64,000 nt of DNA from Kitasatospora sp. MAA19 (GCF_029894125.1 NZ_JARXYZ010000035.1:1-64000), one strand, 5' to 3'. Shown: positions 26,102 through 35,249, counted from the stretch's first letter. A program made the numbers and translations. The notes: a model not told the origin generated them from the sequence alone.

Positions 26102-26740
26102 TCACTGACACCGCTTCCAGGCCAGGTGGTACACGGTTTTGATCCTGCCGTCCGTCGAATCCATCTCCATGAAGCTGGTGGCGCTCGGGCTCGAGGTGCC
26201 GCGCTCGACCTGCAGTTCAGTGTTGATGTCGAGGTTGCGCTCCTCCCCGCAGGGGGCGAAGACCAGGGCGGCAACGTCCACGGTGTCGGTCACCTGCCAG
26301 TTACCGGTGAACCCGCCCTTGAAGTGATGGGTCGAGTTGGTGGTGTGGGCGTTGCCCTGGAAGTGGTAGCTGGCCCGCTGGGTCCCGGACGCACCCGGCG
26401 CCAGTGACGCGAAGCCGCTGTAGCCGGCGGACACGATCGCGTAGGTGTAGCCACCGGGGACGTGCACGAGCAGGTTGAGCTGACAGTTCTTCTGGAAGTC
26501 GGCCGGCACCGAACCGGGCCCCACCTGGGCAAGGTAGTTACTGTAGGCGACGGTGAAGGCGGTGTTGTCAGGGGACACGGCCACGGAGGCCGTCCCCGCC
26601 GGGCAGCCGGAACCGTTGAGCGCCACGCTGTCGATGACGATCCGGTCCGGAGGCGGGGGCGGGGGCGGGCTGCCGCCGAAGACCGACGAGCCGAACAATG
26701 ATGTGGCGACACCAGTCGCAGCCAGCGCGCGGAGCACCAT
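26102..26740 (-). CDS. Secreted DUF4360-type protein
   Basis: A 212-residue exported protein: short signal (LRALAATGVATSLFGSSVFG), a proline run, then the DUF4360 core (SVALNGSGCPAGTASVAVSP, NTAFTVAYSNYLAQVG, KNCQLNLLVHVPGGYTYAIV, GTQRASYHFQG, CGEERNLDINTELQVE, ending WKRC). Conserved Cys residues suggest disulfides. The family is extracellular and of unknown function, common in actinobacteria and fungi. The ATG at 26740 has AGGGAAG upstream; the frame is open further upstream without a site. Confidence 0.8.
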   Translation of the reverse strand: MVLRALAATGVATSLFGSSVFGGSPPPPPPPDRIVIDSVALNGSGCPAGTASVAVSPDNTAFTVAYSNYLAQVGPGSVPADFQKNCQLNLLVHVPGGYTYAIVSAGYSGFASLAPGASGTQRASYHFQGNAHTTNSTHHFKGGFTGNWQVTDTVDVAALVFAPCGEERNLDINTELQVERGTSSPSATSFMEMDSTDGRIKTVYHLAWKRCQ

Positions 26741-26924
26741 GGGCTTCCCTTCAATCGTCCACGGCTCCAGGGCGGGCGTCGCTTTCCGAGCCCGACCCCC
26801 GGATTTCACGTCGGCATCGCACCACACGTTGCGTGTCCGCGTACAGAAGGTGACGATCCAGTCACTCAAACAGCCTTCAAGGTGGAGGCACTAGCCCGGA
26901 TGCAGGCCCCGAGGCCGTTGCCCG

Positions 26925-27245
26925 TCACAGCCGGTACGGGGTCGCCGACGTGGCCGCTTCATCGGCGCCGGGCGGCAGCGTCGGCAGCGGCCAGGACGGA
27001 TCCGGCTCCCAGCCGGGCCAGCCGCCGGCGAACGGCCCGGCGCGATCGTCCGGCATGCCGATCGCCCGCCCGCGGGCCCGCTCAAGCTGGCGGCCCACAT
27101 AGTCGTCGACCACACCGAGGCGGCGCAGCGTTGCTGGATCGAGAACACCCCGGCGGGGGAGGCATGGCTCCAGCAGTTCCACGCACAGGACTGAACAGCC
27201 CGAACGCAGACTCGGGACCCTCGCAGGATCAGTGCGTTGCTGCAC
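26925..27245 (-). CDS. Hypothetical protein, probably truncated
   Basis: About 106 codons; the credible part is RGVLDPATLRRLGVVDDYVG, then QLERARGRAIGMPDDRAGPF and WEPDPSWPLPTLPPGADEAA. It looks like the end of an accessory-DNA gene whose 5' part was lost against the S33 peptidase gene. Function unknown. Confidence 0.35.
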   Translation of the reverse strand: MQQRTDPARVPSLRSGCSVLCVELLEPCLPRRGVLDPATLRRLGVVDDYVGRQLERARGRAIGMPDDRAGPFAGGWPGWEPDPSWPLPTLPPGADEAATSATPYRL

Positions 27246-27248
27246 TAG

Positions 27249-28715
27249 CTAGCCGCCGCAGGTCAGGTCCTTCGCGGGCAGCCGGCCCGTGGTCAGGTAG
27301 CGCGTGACACTGCCGTCCGCGCAGGACGGGCCGGCCACCACCACGCCGTGGCCCTCACCGTCGGCCACCGTGACCATCCGTGCGCCGTGCAGTGCCCGCC
27401 GCATGCCCTGGGCCATGTCCAGCGTCGCCTGCGGGTCCCACTGGTTCTGCACGATCAGCGCGTTGACGTCGTTGTTCACCACGGTGGCCGACTCGCCGCC
27501 CGCCGACTTCCAGAACGCGCACGGCTGGATGTTGGCCCCCAGGTCGCCGGCCAGCGGGTACCTGGCCCGGTCACGGACCGCGTCCCGGCGGTACTGCTCG
27601 GGGTCGCGCGGCCAGCTGCGGGTGTCGCCGCAGAAGACGGCCCACACGGCGGCGGTCGTGTTGTCCGACGGAACGACCGCCGGCACGGCCGGTACGGGCG
27701 GGCCGCCCGCGGCCGCGGCCTTCAGCGCGACGATCCAGGGGGTGACGGCCTCGAGGTGGACGAACGCGGCGTACCCGGAGCGGATGGCGTCGCCGTCGAG
27801 CGCCCCGTCCTCGGTCGGGACGGGCGTGCGGTCGGCGTGGGCGACCAGGTCCCAGTACGTCTTGCGGACCTCCTCCGCGGTGGCACCCAGCCCGTACGTG
27901 GCGTCGCGTGCGGCGGCCCACTCGGTCCACCGGGTGAAGGCGAGTTCGGCCCCCGCCGCCCCCTCCCGGAGCGTCCCGCGCCACGCGAGCGCCGGGTCGA
28001 GCGCGCTGTCGAGCACGAACCGGTCCGAGCGCTGGGGGAACATCTGCGTGTAGACGGCGCCCAGGTAGGTACCGTAGGAGTGCCCGAAGTAGGAGATCCT
28101 CCTCTCCCCCAGCGCCGCCCTGACGACGTCCATGTCCCGCGCCGTGTTGCGGGTGGTGATGTGCGGCAGCACGTCCCCCGCCTTGGCGCGGCACTTGTCG
28201 GCCACCGCCCGGGCCCGTTCCACGTCCTTCGCGAACGTCCCTGCCGCGTAAGGGTGTTGGAGGCTCCGTTCGTCCTCCGTCAGGTCGCAGCCGATCGGCG
28301 AGCTCTGCCCGACCCCGCGCGGGTCGAACCCGACCAGGTCGAACCGCTCCCGCACCTGCGCCGACAGCAGCGGCTCCATCTCCACGGGCATGGTCAGCCC
28401 CGGGCCGCCCGGGCCCCCGGGGTTCATCAGCAGCACGCCGTGCCGCTCCTTCGCGCTGCCCGCCTTGACCCGCGATATCGCGATGCCGATCTTCCGGCCC
28501 GCGGGGTCGCCGTAGTCCAGCGGCACCGTGACCTTCGCACACTCGAACGCCGCCGGGCGGCCCGCGTCGCAACGCTCCCAACGGAGTTGCTGCCGCGCGT
28601 ACCGCTGGAGCGGGTCGCCCGCGGCGAACGCCGTCGCGGGGGTGAGCGCCGCCAGCACGGCCGTCGCCGCCCCGACCGTCAGCGCGGAAATCGTTCGCCC
28701 GTCTCGCAGAACCAT
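27249..28715 (-). CDS. Secreted alpha/beta-hydrolase, S33 tripeptidyl aminopeptidase type
   Basis: A 488-residue exported hydrolase. Signal: ISALTVGAATAVLAALTPAT, then AFA. Catalytic features are the oxyanion-side MNPGGPGGPGL, GFDPRGVGQSSP, the nucleophile elbow GHSYGTYLG, the acid in QNQWDPQATLDMAQG and the base in ADGEGHGVV. It ends with the TAP-like C-terminal domain usual for Streptomyces tripeptidyl aminopeptidases (SlpD/E, Tap class). It removes N-terminal peptides from extracellular proteins. The ATG at 28715 has GAGG 6 bases upstream. It is divergent from the subtilase, suggesting a shared proteolytic role. Confidence 0.9.
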   Translation of the reverse strand: MVLRDGRTISALTVGAATAVLAALTPATAFAAGDPLQRYARQQLRWERCDAGRPAAFECAKVTVPLDYGDPAGRKIGIAISRVKAGSAKERHGVLLMNPGGPGGPGLTMPVEMEPLLSAQVRERFDLVGFDPRGVGQSSPIGCDLTEDERSLQHPYAAGTFAKDVERARAVADKCRAKAGDVLPHITTRNTARDMDVVRAALGERRISYFGHSYGTYLGAVYTQMFPQRSDRFVLDSALDPALAWRGTLREGAAGAELAFTRWTEWAAARDATYGLGATAEEVRKTYWDLVAHADRTPVPTEDGALDGDAIRSGYAAFVHLEAVTPWIVALKAAAAGGPPVPAVPAVVPSDNTTAAVWAVFCGDTRSWPRDPEQYRRDAVRDRARYPLAGDLGANIQPCAFWKSAGGESATVVNNDVNALIVQNQWDPQATLDMAQGMRRALHGARMVTVADGEGHGVVVAGPSCADGSVTRYLTTGRLPAKDLTCGG

Positions 28716-29160
28716 GCCAGTCCTCTGTACAGAATCGATGTCTCGGATCACCTCCAGTCTCCGTTCCGCCGTACCCGCACCACGTACGGCGCGGGAATGG
28801 GCTCGAGATCCAACCTACGGCGTACGGCGAGGTGCTGACGTACTGCTGGGGTCCCGTTTCCCGCCATCCGCCGGGGCCGGGTGAACGGCCGACCGGCTGC
28901 CTGCCGTTGTCACCGGGGCACACCGCGGGGTCGGATTGGGGCGTAGCGGCGTGCTCGGCGGGTGTCCGGGGTGTCCGGCCGCCGTATGACGGCGGGAGGG
29001 GAACTCGCCGCGCGGGCCGTCCTGGTCGCGGTCTGGTCGCGGTCGGCACCATCAGGCGGGGTGGCGGGATAGCTTTACCCCCCGTACCACCCGTCACGCA
29101 CCCGCCCGGCTGGCACTCTGCTTGCGGGCGGGTCCTGCACCCGGATGATGTGGAGACCAC
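28716..29160. promoter_or_regulatory. Divergent promoter region between two secreted peptidases
   Basis: 445 bases without a gene separate the start codons of the S33 and S8 peptidases. A TAGCTT -10-like hexamer lies near 29070 for the rightward gene. I could not identify operators. Confidence 0.4.
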
Positions 29161-30696
29161 ATGGCTCGACGACGCTCCTTACTCCGGCTCGGCCTGGCCG
29201 TACCGGTCGTGCTGTCGCTGACCGCCTCGCTCGGCTTCCTCCCCGCCTCGGCCTCGGCGACGCCCCGAATACCGTCCGCCGCGCGGGCCGAGGACGCGCA
29301 CACCCTGGCGTACGTCGTCAACACCAGGACCGACCGCCGCACGATCGCGGAGGTGCAGCGGGCCATCACCGCCGCCGGCGGCACCATCGTCGTCACGTAC
29401 GACGGGATCGGCGTCATCGTCGTCCACTCGGCGAACCCCGACTTCGGCAGGCGGCTGCGCGCGGTGCGCGGCGTGGAGTCGGCCGGTGCCACGCGGACCG
29501 CGCCGCTCAGCGCCGCGGGGACGACCGACGAGGGTGCGGTGCGGTACCTCTCCGAGGCCGAAGCCGCGAGGATCGGGAAAGCCTCCGGCGGCGGCACCGA
29601 ACCACTCGAAGCCGAGCAGTGGGACCTGCGGGCGATCGGCGCGGACAAGGCCGCGGAGATCAACCCCGGCAGCAGGGACGTCACGGTCGCCGTGATAGAC
29701 ACCGGCGTCGACGACACCCACCCGGACCTCGCCGCGAACTTCTCCCCCTCGCAGTCCGCGGACTGCGCCAGTGGCAAGGCCGACACCACGTACGGCTCCT
29801 GGCGGCCGGTGGATCCGAACTACTTCCACGGCACGCACGTGGCGGGCACGATAGCCGCGGCCCGCAACGGCATCGGCGTCGCGGGCGTGGCACCCGGTGT
29901 GAAGGTCTCCGGCATCACGGTCTCCCAACCCACCCCGCGCCAGCTGATCTACGCCGAAAGCGTCGTCTGCGCCTTCGTGTTCGCCGCCGACCACGGTGTG
30001 CAGATCACCAACAACAGCTACTACGTGGACCCGTGGCAGTACAACTGCCTGGACGACCCCGACCAGAAGGCCATCGTCGACGCGGTCAACCGCGCCCAGC
30101 TCTACGCGCAGCGCAAGGGCACCCTCAATGTCGCCGGGGCCGGCAACGCCAACCACGACCTGGCCTCCGACGCCTTCACCGACGGCGGCAGCCCCAACGA
30201 CTCCACCCCGGCGAGTCGGACGGTCGACCCGCGCAGGTGCTGGGACCTGCCCGCACAACTGCCGGGCGTCGTCACGGTCAGCGCGACCGGCGCCAAGAGC
30301 GCGAAGTCGTACTACTCCAACTACGGCCTCGGCGTGATCGACGTCGCGGCGCCGGGCGGCGACCAGTACCAGGCCTCGGACACGCCGTCCGGGGAAGGCG
30401 GCATCCTGTCGACGCTGCCGAACAACCAGTACGGCTACGAGCAGGGCACGTCCATGGCCACTCCCCACGCCGCCGGTGTGGCCGCGCTGCTGAAGTCCGC
30501 CCACCCGCACGCGACCCCGGCCCAGTTGCAGGCACTGCTCAAGGCCCAGGCGGACAACCCGGGGTGCCCTGCCGACCCGGCCGACCCGCACGGCGGGAAC
30601 GGCGACGGCACCGCGGCCGCCGTCTGTGCGGGCGGCAAGCGTGTCAACGGCTTCTACGGCTTCGGCATCGTCAACGCACTGCGCGCGGTCGAGTAG
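29161..30696 (+). CDS. Secreted subtilisin-like serine protease (S8)
   Basis: A 511-residue exported protease. Signal peptide about residues 1-32 (VPVVLSLTASLGFLPASASA); propeptide of the inhibitor-I9 kind (about 45-125: LAYVVNTRTDRRTIAEVQRA, VRGVESA). The catalytic domain has Asp in VAVIDTGVDDTHPDL, His in HGTHVAGTIAA, the oxyanion Asn in TNNSYY and Ser in GTSMATPHAAGVAALL. GTGGAGACC precedes the ATG. A strong terminator follows. A 79-bp piece of this gene is duplicated at 7320-7398. Confidence 0.95.
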   Translation: MARRRSLLRLGLAVPVVLSLTASLGFLPASASATPRIPSAARAEDAHTLAYVVNTRTDRRTIAEVQRAITAAGGTIVVTYDGIGVIVVHSANPDFGRRLRAVRGVESAGATRTAPLSAAGTTDEGAVRYLSEAEAARIGKASGGGTEPLEAEQWDLRAIGADKAAEINPGSRDVTVAVIDTGVDDTHPDLAANFSPSQSADCASGKADTTYGSWRPVDPNYFHGTHVAGTIAAARNGIGVAGVAPGVKVSGITVSQPTPRQLIYAESVVCAFVFAADHGVQITNNSYYVDPWQYNCLDDPDQKAIVDAVNRAQLYAQRKGTLNVAGAGNANHDLASDAFTDGGSPNDSTPASRTVDPRRCWDLPAQLPGVVTVSATGAKSAKSYYSNYGLGVIDVAAPGGDQYQASDTPSGEGGILSTLPNNQYGYEQGTSMATPHAAGVAALLKSAHPHATPAQLQALLKAQADNPGCPADPADPHGGNGDGTAAAVCAGGKRVNGFYGFGIVNALRAVE

Positions 30697-31072
30697 CCGG
30701 CACCGCACAGGTCCCACTGCCGTAGTCGTCCCCACGACTGCCCTGTTCCGCGCCTGAACGCGGGCGCCCCGGCCGTTCCGGACGGGGCGCCCGCGTTCTT
30801 CGGGCCCGTCGGGTCGACGGGCGTGCAGGTAGCGGTCCACCAGGCACAGCAGGCGCCGGGTCGCCACCGGGGCCGGGCCTGCCGTGGGGCTTCACCACCG
30901 CGCCGACACCCTGCGTGGTGAGCATCCCGGAGCTGTGCGGGCCCAGCGCCTGCCCGCTCGGCCCGTCCGGCGTCAGCGCCATCAGCCGGTCCTGCAGCAG
31001 CAGCCTCGCCCTGTACCCGAAGGCGGCTGCCGTGACCAGGACCAGGGCGACGGGCAGTGCCTGGTCGAACAC
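30671..31072 (-). CDS. Short membrane-anchored hypothetical protein, possibly frameshifted
   Basis: A GTG at 31072 (AGGGGGAG 12 bases upstream) starts MFDQALPVALVLVTAAAFGY, one membrane segment, then ALTPDGPSGQALGPHSSGML. After about residue 65 the reading turns Pro/Arg-rich and runs through the subtilase terminator, whereas a neighbouring frame reads ATRRLLCLVDRYLHARRPDG. I infer a frameshift near 30880 and a real length of about 100 residues. Unknown function. Confidence 0.4.
   Translation of the reverse strand: MFDQALPVALVLVTAAAFGYRARLLLQDRLMALTPDGPSGQALGPHSSGMLTTQGVGAVVKPHGRPGPGGDPAPAVPGGPLPARPSTRRARRTRAPRPERPGRPRSGAEQGSRGDDYGSGTCAVPATRPRAVR
30756..30798. terminator. Terminator of the subtilase gene
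   Basis: GAACGCGGGCGCCCCG and its complement form a perfect 16-bp stem with an 11-base loop, 60 bases past the stop codon. Confidence 0.85.
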
Positions 31073-31112
31073 GAACGGCGTCGGCTCCCCCTCGCAGGTA
31101 CTCGCCCGCAGG

Positions 31113-31730
31113 CTACGGCTCGGTCAGCGCGCCGCCGCCCCGGGCCCGGACGGCTGCGCCGAACCGCCACGCCTCGATGTCGCGGTAGCGGATCGGTCCC
31201 GGGCCGCGGCCGATGTTGCTGCCGACGAGGTGGAGGCGTTCGGTCCGCCACGGCCGGCCCACGAAACCGGTCAGCCCGGCTGCGGCCTGCGGCACGCTGA
31301 CGGGGTCGTCACGGCGGGACCGTGCCAGCGTCAGATGGGGGCGCAGCGGCCGGTCCCTGAACTCGATTCCGCAGGACCTGACCAGGTCCCGCACGCCGGT
31401 GGCGAGCAGGTGCAGTCCCTCCAGGTCCCCGTCGATCCCGCTCCACAGCAGCCGCTGGTCGAAGTGGCCGCCGCTGCGCAGGCCCAGGTGCAGGGCGGGG
31501 TGCGACGCGGCCGGACCGGCCAGCGCCGACCGCAGCAGCGGCACCGCCGTGGACGGCTGTTCGCCGAGGAAGGCCAGGGTGATGTGCCAGTCCTCGATCC
31601 GGTTCCACCGCAGCCGCGGGTACCTGGTGTAGGCGGGCTGCAGGGCCCGGGCCAGTTCGTCCTTGGCGTCGTCGGGCGGGGCCAGGGCCACGAAGACGCG
31701 CAGGGTCGATGGTTCGGGGTGATCGTCCAC
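31113..31730 (-). CDS. thpR: RNA 2',3'-cyclic phosphodiesterase (ThpR/LigT-like)
   Basis: A 205-residue 2H-phosphoesterase with both catalytic tetrapeptides: HITL in DWHITLAFLGEQP and HLTL in RPHLTLARSRR. Other family features are RVFVALAPPDDAKDELA at the start and a WRTERLHLVGS block near the end. The family hydrolyses 2',3'-cyclic phosphates of RNA. The start is a GTG at 31730 with no purine-rich site; TAACCT sits 7-8 bases before it, so the mRNA may be leaderless. Confidence 0.85.
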   Translation of the reverse strand: MDDHPEPSTLRVFVALAPPDDAKDELARALQPAYTRYPRLRWNRIEDWHITLAFLGEQPSTAVPLLRSALAGPAASHPALHLGLRSGGHFDQRLLWSGIDGDLEGLHLLATGVRDLVRSCGIEFRDRPLRPHLTLARSRRDDPVSVPQAAAGLTGFVGRPWRTERLHLVGSNIGRGPGPIRYRDIEAWRFGAAVRARGGGALTEP

Positions 31731-31741
31731 GAGGGGGGAGG

Positions 31742-32100
31742 TTAGCCGAGGGCAGGTCGGCCGTGCCCGCCGGCGGCGGGCAGGCCCGGAGCCGGCGGCG
31801 GGAACGGCGACGGGGGCAGGCCCGGAGCAGCCGCGGGGACGGCGGGCTCCTGGTCGACGTCAGCGACCGGGACAGCGGCGGGCACCGAGACAGCCGGGGC
31901 GTCGGCGCAGCCGCGCTCCCAGGCCTGGACGGTCCCGCTCCAGACCATGCCGATGGCGTCGAGCTCCGACCCACGGACCGGGTCCAGGGCGCCGGTCTCG
32001 CCGAGGTGGCGCCGGTTGCGCAGCCACGCGCGCAGCTCGCGGTCCTCCCCGATGTCCGGCAGGGTCGAGGTGGCCGTGCCGGACACGGAACGCGGCCGCC
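31742..32100 (-). pseudogene. Helicase-associated domain fragment
   Basis: The minus strand reads DRELRAWLRNRRHLGETGAL and SELDAIGMVWSGTVQAWERG, one HA repeat like those of the helicase at 37807 (LISWLARQRHLNGQGLLDAA, LDALGMIWSKLANAWERG). A Pro/Ala-rich tail follows and the frame ends at 31742. No helicase core precedes it. Confidence 0.65.
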
Positions 32101-32499
32101 GGCCGACGCGTGCGCTGCCACCGGGCGGCGCGCGGTCAACGAGTCGGAAGCGGACACCTACCAGGCCCTCGCCCGGACCTGCAGCAGCTCCGGACCCGGC
32201 GGCGGCGACAACCCCTACGTACGTGCCGAGCACCCGGCACCCGGACCAGCCTCACAGGGAACCACCACGGCGGGTCCGGATATCCCCCAGCCCCTTCCAT
32301 GGGATCTGAGCAGAATTCACCGGCCGAATACCGTGACGATCTCCAACCGGCCGTCAATTCCCAAGACGGCCCGGACACGCCTCCAGACCCGCCGGAGGCG
32401 CGGCAGACCCCGCCAGCACGGAAGCTTAATCACGCACAGTCACCAGTCCGGGCCGGTCCCACACAGCGAGACAGACCCGCACGACCCGCCTGGATTGGT
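32101..32499. other. Stretch without a supported gene
   Basis: About 400 bases with no credible coding frame. A 7-bp inverted repeat GGATTGG/CCAATCC around TTCAA sits at about 32492-32510. Confidence 0.4.
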
Positions 32500-32796
32500 T
32501 CAACCAATCCTGGTCGACGGGCCTGAAAGCCCGAAAACACGCTGATTCTCACTCCGACCGCTGGATGAGGTCACACCCGAGCCAGGGCCACCCGGCGGGC
32601 CACCCCGTAGCGGGGCTCTCGTAGGCTGGCCCGGCTGCCCGCCCCCACTCCATTGCCCGGGGACGGGCAGCCTCCAGGCGGCGAGCCTGTCCAGGGCCCG
32701 GCGGACCCGGCGCAGCCGGCAGGGGTCGGCGTGGCGGCCCTTCTCCAGGCGGGCCAGGGTGCGGGCGGCGGCGGGGGTGTAGTGCAGGTTCGGCAT
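32500..32796 (-). CDS. Small hypothetical protein with recombined 3' end (98 aa)
   Basis: ATG at 32796 with AAGGAG 7 bases upstream. The first 50 residues (MPNLHYTPAAARTLARLEKG, then LRRVRRALDRLAAWRLPVP) look genuine and helical. From about residue 50 the Gly/Pro-rich sequence is the translation of a hairpin (32633-32672) also found at 177-213, so the original stop has probably been lost. Unknown function. Confidence 0.5.
   Translation of the reverse strand: MPNLHYTPAAARTLARLEKGRHADPCRLRRVRRALDRLAAWRLPVPGQWSGGGQPGQPTRAPLRGGPPGGPGSGVTSSSGRSENQRVFGLSGPSTRIG
32633..32672. terminator. Hairpin, diverged copy of the one at 177-213
   Basis: GGCTGCCCGCCCC pairs with GGGGACGGGCAGCC (one bulge), with the same left flank CTCGTAGGCTG as the copy near the window start. 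Confidence 0.6.
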
Positions 32797-32856
32797 CGTG
32801 GTCTCCTTCGTCTGGGCATGCGAAAGGGCCCGCTTCCTCGATCTTCTTCGTCGTCG

Positions 32857-32970
32857 TCATGGCGCCACCCTGGCCGGGGTTGGCTGTGGACAGCGGCGCT
32901 GACGACGGAGCAGCGCGGCCCAGCCGGAGGTCACCAGGCTGGGCCGCGCGCACTGGAAGGGGCAGCCCCC
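32857..32970. repeat. Duplicated leader module (second copy at 23940-24050)
   Basis: About 110 bases nearly identical to 23940-24050, including the reversed MTTTK start, CCTGGCCGGGG, and CGCGGCCCAGCCGGAGGTCA. It contains a perfect 13-bp hairpin (32913-32949) with GGTCACCA in the loop. Both copies lie upstream of small minus-strand genes. Confidence 0.7.
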
Positions 32971-33156
32971 CGGGGGGCCTGCGCGGTCGGTCAGATATCG
33001 GGTGGGTTTTACTCGCGTGGAGCAATGTCTGTCTGCTCACACTAGAGCCTAGACAAGGGGGTACCTGTTGAACGATGTTCCAGATCTTGGGCCCATGCCC
33101 CAGCGGGTCACCGTCAGTGAGCTGCCCCGACTTTCGTGGAGTCCGCGATCGTGTGA

Positions 33157-34038
33157 TCAAGCGACTTGCGGGTGTTGCTCCAGTCCCGTCCAGTACGCCT
33201 GCTCGTACTCGTCGGGCGGCATGTAGCCGAGGGCGGAGTGGAGGCGCTCGCTGTTGTACCACGCGACCCACTGGAAGACGGCCCGCTCGACCTCGTCGTA
33301 GTCCCGCCACGGCCCCTGATGTTCGATCAGTTCGGCCTTGAACGTGCCGTTCAGGGCCTCGGCCATCGCGTTGTCGTACGAGTCCGCGACGGACCCGACG
33401 GATGCCGGGGCGCCGACCTCGACCAATCGCTCTGTGTAGCGAATGGATACGTATGGCGACCCGCGGTCGCTGTGATGAATGAGGTCGGCGTCCTTCTTGA
33501 TCTTCTGCCGCCACAGCGCCATCTCCAGCGCGTCCAGCGGCAGGTCGGTCCGCATGTGGGTGGCGGCCTGCCGGCCCACGATCCGGCGGGAGTACGCGTC
33601 CAGGACGAACGCCACGTAGACCCAGCCCGACCAGGTCCGGACGTAGGTCAGGTCGGCCAGCCACAGCTGGTTCGGGCGCTGGGCGGTGAACCGGCGGTTG
33701 ACCAGGTCCGGCGGACGCGGCGCCATCGGCTCCGGGACGGTGGTGCGGCGGCGCTGTCCGCGGATCACGCCCTCGATGTCGAGCTCGCGCATCAGCCGCT
33801 CGACGGCGCACCGCGCGACCTGGTGGCCGGCGCGGACCAGGGCGCGGGTGATCCGGCGGGCCCCGTAGGTGCGGCCGGATTCCTCCCACACCGCTGTGAC
33901 CAGCGGAATCAGTTCTTCGTCGCGGAGCCGGCGGGCCGACTTCGGTCGCTGCTCGCGCGCGAAGTACGTCGACGGCGACAGCTCCAGCACCCGGCAGACG
34001 GGATCGACCCCGAAGCCGTCGCGCAGGTGGTCGATCAC
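33157..34038 (-). CDS. IS3-family transposase OrfB (DDE integrase)
   Basis: A 293-residue catalytic subunit: helical HTH_21 region (GRTYGARRITRALVRAGHQV), then the rve integrase core with D in WLADLTYVRTWSGWVYVAFV, D in IHHSDRGSPYVSIRY and E in YDNAMAEALNGTFKAELI, the DDE triad. It lies -1 relative to orfA. It is made mainly as an OrfAB fusion by frameshifting at the TTTTTTG run near 34075. Confidence 0.95.
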   Translation of the reverse strand: MIDHLRDGFGVDPVCRVLELSPSTYFAREQRPKSARRLRDEELIPLVTAVWEESGRTYGARRITRALVRAGHQVARCAVERLMRELDIEGVIRGQRRRTTVPEPMAPRPPDLVNRRFTAQRPNQLWLADLTYVRTWSGWVYVAFVLDAYSRRIVGRQAATHMRTDLPLDALEMALWRQKIKKDADLIHHSDRGSPYVSIRYTERLVEVGAPASVGSVADSYDNAMAEALNGTFKAELIEHQGPWRDYDEVERAVFQWVAWYNSERLHSALGYMPPDEYEQAYWTGLEQHPQVA

Positions 34039-34346
34039 CTGCTCGGCCTCGTCCGGGGACGGTCGATCTCCTGGGCAAAAAACACGCTGGCGGCCTTGAG
34101 GATCTCGTTGGCCCGCCTCAACTCGGCGACTTCCTCGCGGAGTTCCTTCAGCTCGTCGCGCTCGACGGTGGTGAGGCGGTCGTCGCGCTCGCCGGCGTCG
34201 ACCTCGGCCTGACGGACCCAGGACCTGAGGGCTTCCTTGTGGATGCCGAGGTCGCGGGCCACATGGGCGACGGGGCGGCCGGTCGAGCGGACCTCGCGTA
34301 CGGCGCGCTCGCGGAGTTCATCGGGGTACTTGCGTGGTGCTGGCAC
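34035..34346 (-). CDS. IS3-family OrfA (HTH, leucine zipper)
   Basis: 103 residues: HTH (YPDELRERAVREVRSTGRPV, ARDLGIHKEALRSWVRQAEV), then a coiled coil (ELKELREEVAELRRANEILK) that mediates multimerisation, ending FFAQEIDRPR. The overlap with orfB contains T6G, a standard -1 frameshift signal of this family. Confidence 0.95.
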   Translation of the reverse strand: MPAPRKYPDELRERAVREVRSTGRPVAHVARDLGIHKEALRSWVRQAEVDAGERDDRLTTVERDELKELREEVAELRRANEILKAASVFFAQEIDRPRTRPSR

Positions 34347-34422
34347 TGCCCGTGGTTCTCCTTACGCCTGGATCGTAACAAACCCAGACATCAGGGACTC
34401 CAAGAAGGCCAGAGCAGCTCAC

Positions 34423-35114
34423 GAGCCGCCGTCACCCGCATGGTCGCCGAACGCGCCGAGCATCGCACAGCTCACGGCGAACGCCTCCTCGGCATGGATG
34501 CCATACACAGCCGCCTCGAACAGATGGGCCGCTCCGCCACCACCGAGGTCCTCAGCAGCCAGCCCGGCAACCAGCGCCCCGAAGACCTCACCGCCAGCCG
34601 CCCCGCCGACGCCGAGGCCCTCGGCCGCGGCATCACCATGCGCACCCTCTACCAGGAATCCGCCCGCAACCAGCCCCACGTCACCACCTACGCCCACTGG
34701 CTACTCAGCCAGGGCAGTGAAATCCGCACCGCCCCGGCGATCCCCCAGCGCATGGTGATCGTCGACCGCACCCAGGGCCTTGTGCCCATCGACCCCGCCG
34801 ACAACCGCAAGGGCGCCCTACACGTCACCGAACCCGGCATCCTCGCCGCCCTTCTCGACTTCTTCGAGCAAGCGTGGAACACGGCCGTTCCCCTCGGAGC
34901 CACCCGCCCCGAGGACCCCCGGACCAACCTCACCGCAACCGAACGCGAACTCCTGCGCCTGCTCAGCTCCGGCATCACCGACGACGTGGCAGGCCAGCGC
35001 CTCGGCATCTCCTCACGCACCGTCGGCCGCCACATGGCCTCGATCATGGAACGTCTGGGTGCCGCCAGCCGCTTCGAAGCCGGGATCAAAGCCGCCCACA
35101 GAGGCTGGCTCTGA
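34423..35114 (+). pseudogene. LuxR-family regulator, 5' end removed by the IS
   Basis: About 230 residues remain: helical segments (VTRMVAERAEHRTAHGERLL), the Streptomyces-type middle domain (GITMRTLYQESARNQPHVTT, QRMVIVDRTQGLVPIDPADN, FFEQAWNTAVPLG) and a complete LuxR HTH (LTATERELLRLLSSGITDDV, RLGISSRTVGRHMASIMERL). The N-terminal 60-80 residues with the native start are missing at the IS boundary; the frame runs back into the IS. An internal start might still give the HTH part. Confidence 0.8.
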
Positions 35115-35249
35115 TTCACCGGGGCGACAAGGCAGGCCGCCCCGGTGCCCCAGCGGGCGCGTCCCGGGGCCATACCCGATACAGCGGGCAGACCTACGTA
35201 GCCGTGAGAGGACGACGGACAGGCCCGCCGGCCCTCATCCGATCCGGCG

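Larger units (their letters stand above)
33117..34422 (-). mobile_element. IS3-family insertion sequence, complete
   Basis: A 1.3-kb element with imperfect terminal inverted repeats (GTGAGCTGCCCCGACTTTCG against GTGAGCTGCTCTGGCCTTCT, both continuing into TGGAGTCC), orfA and orfB. The flanks (TCA left, GAG right) show no target duplication, so one side has probably been exchanged by recombination with another copy such as that at 1-94. The right end interrupts a LuxR-type gene whose 5' half is not on the other side. Confidence 0.9.
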
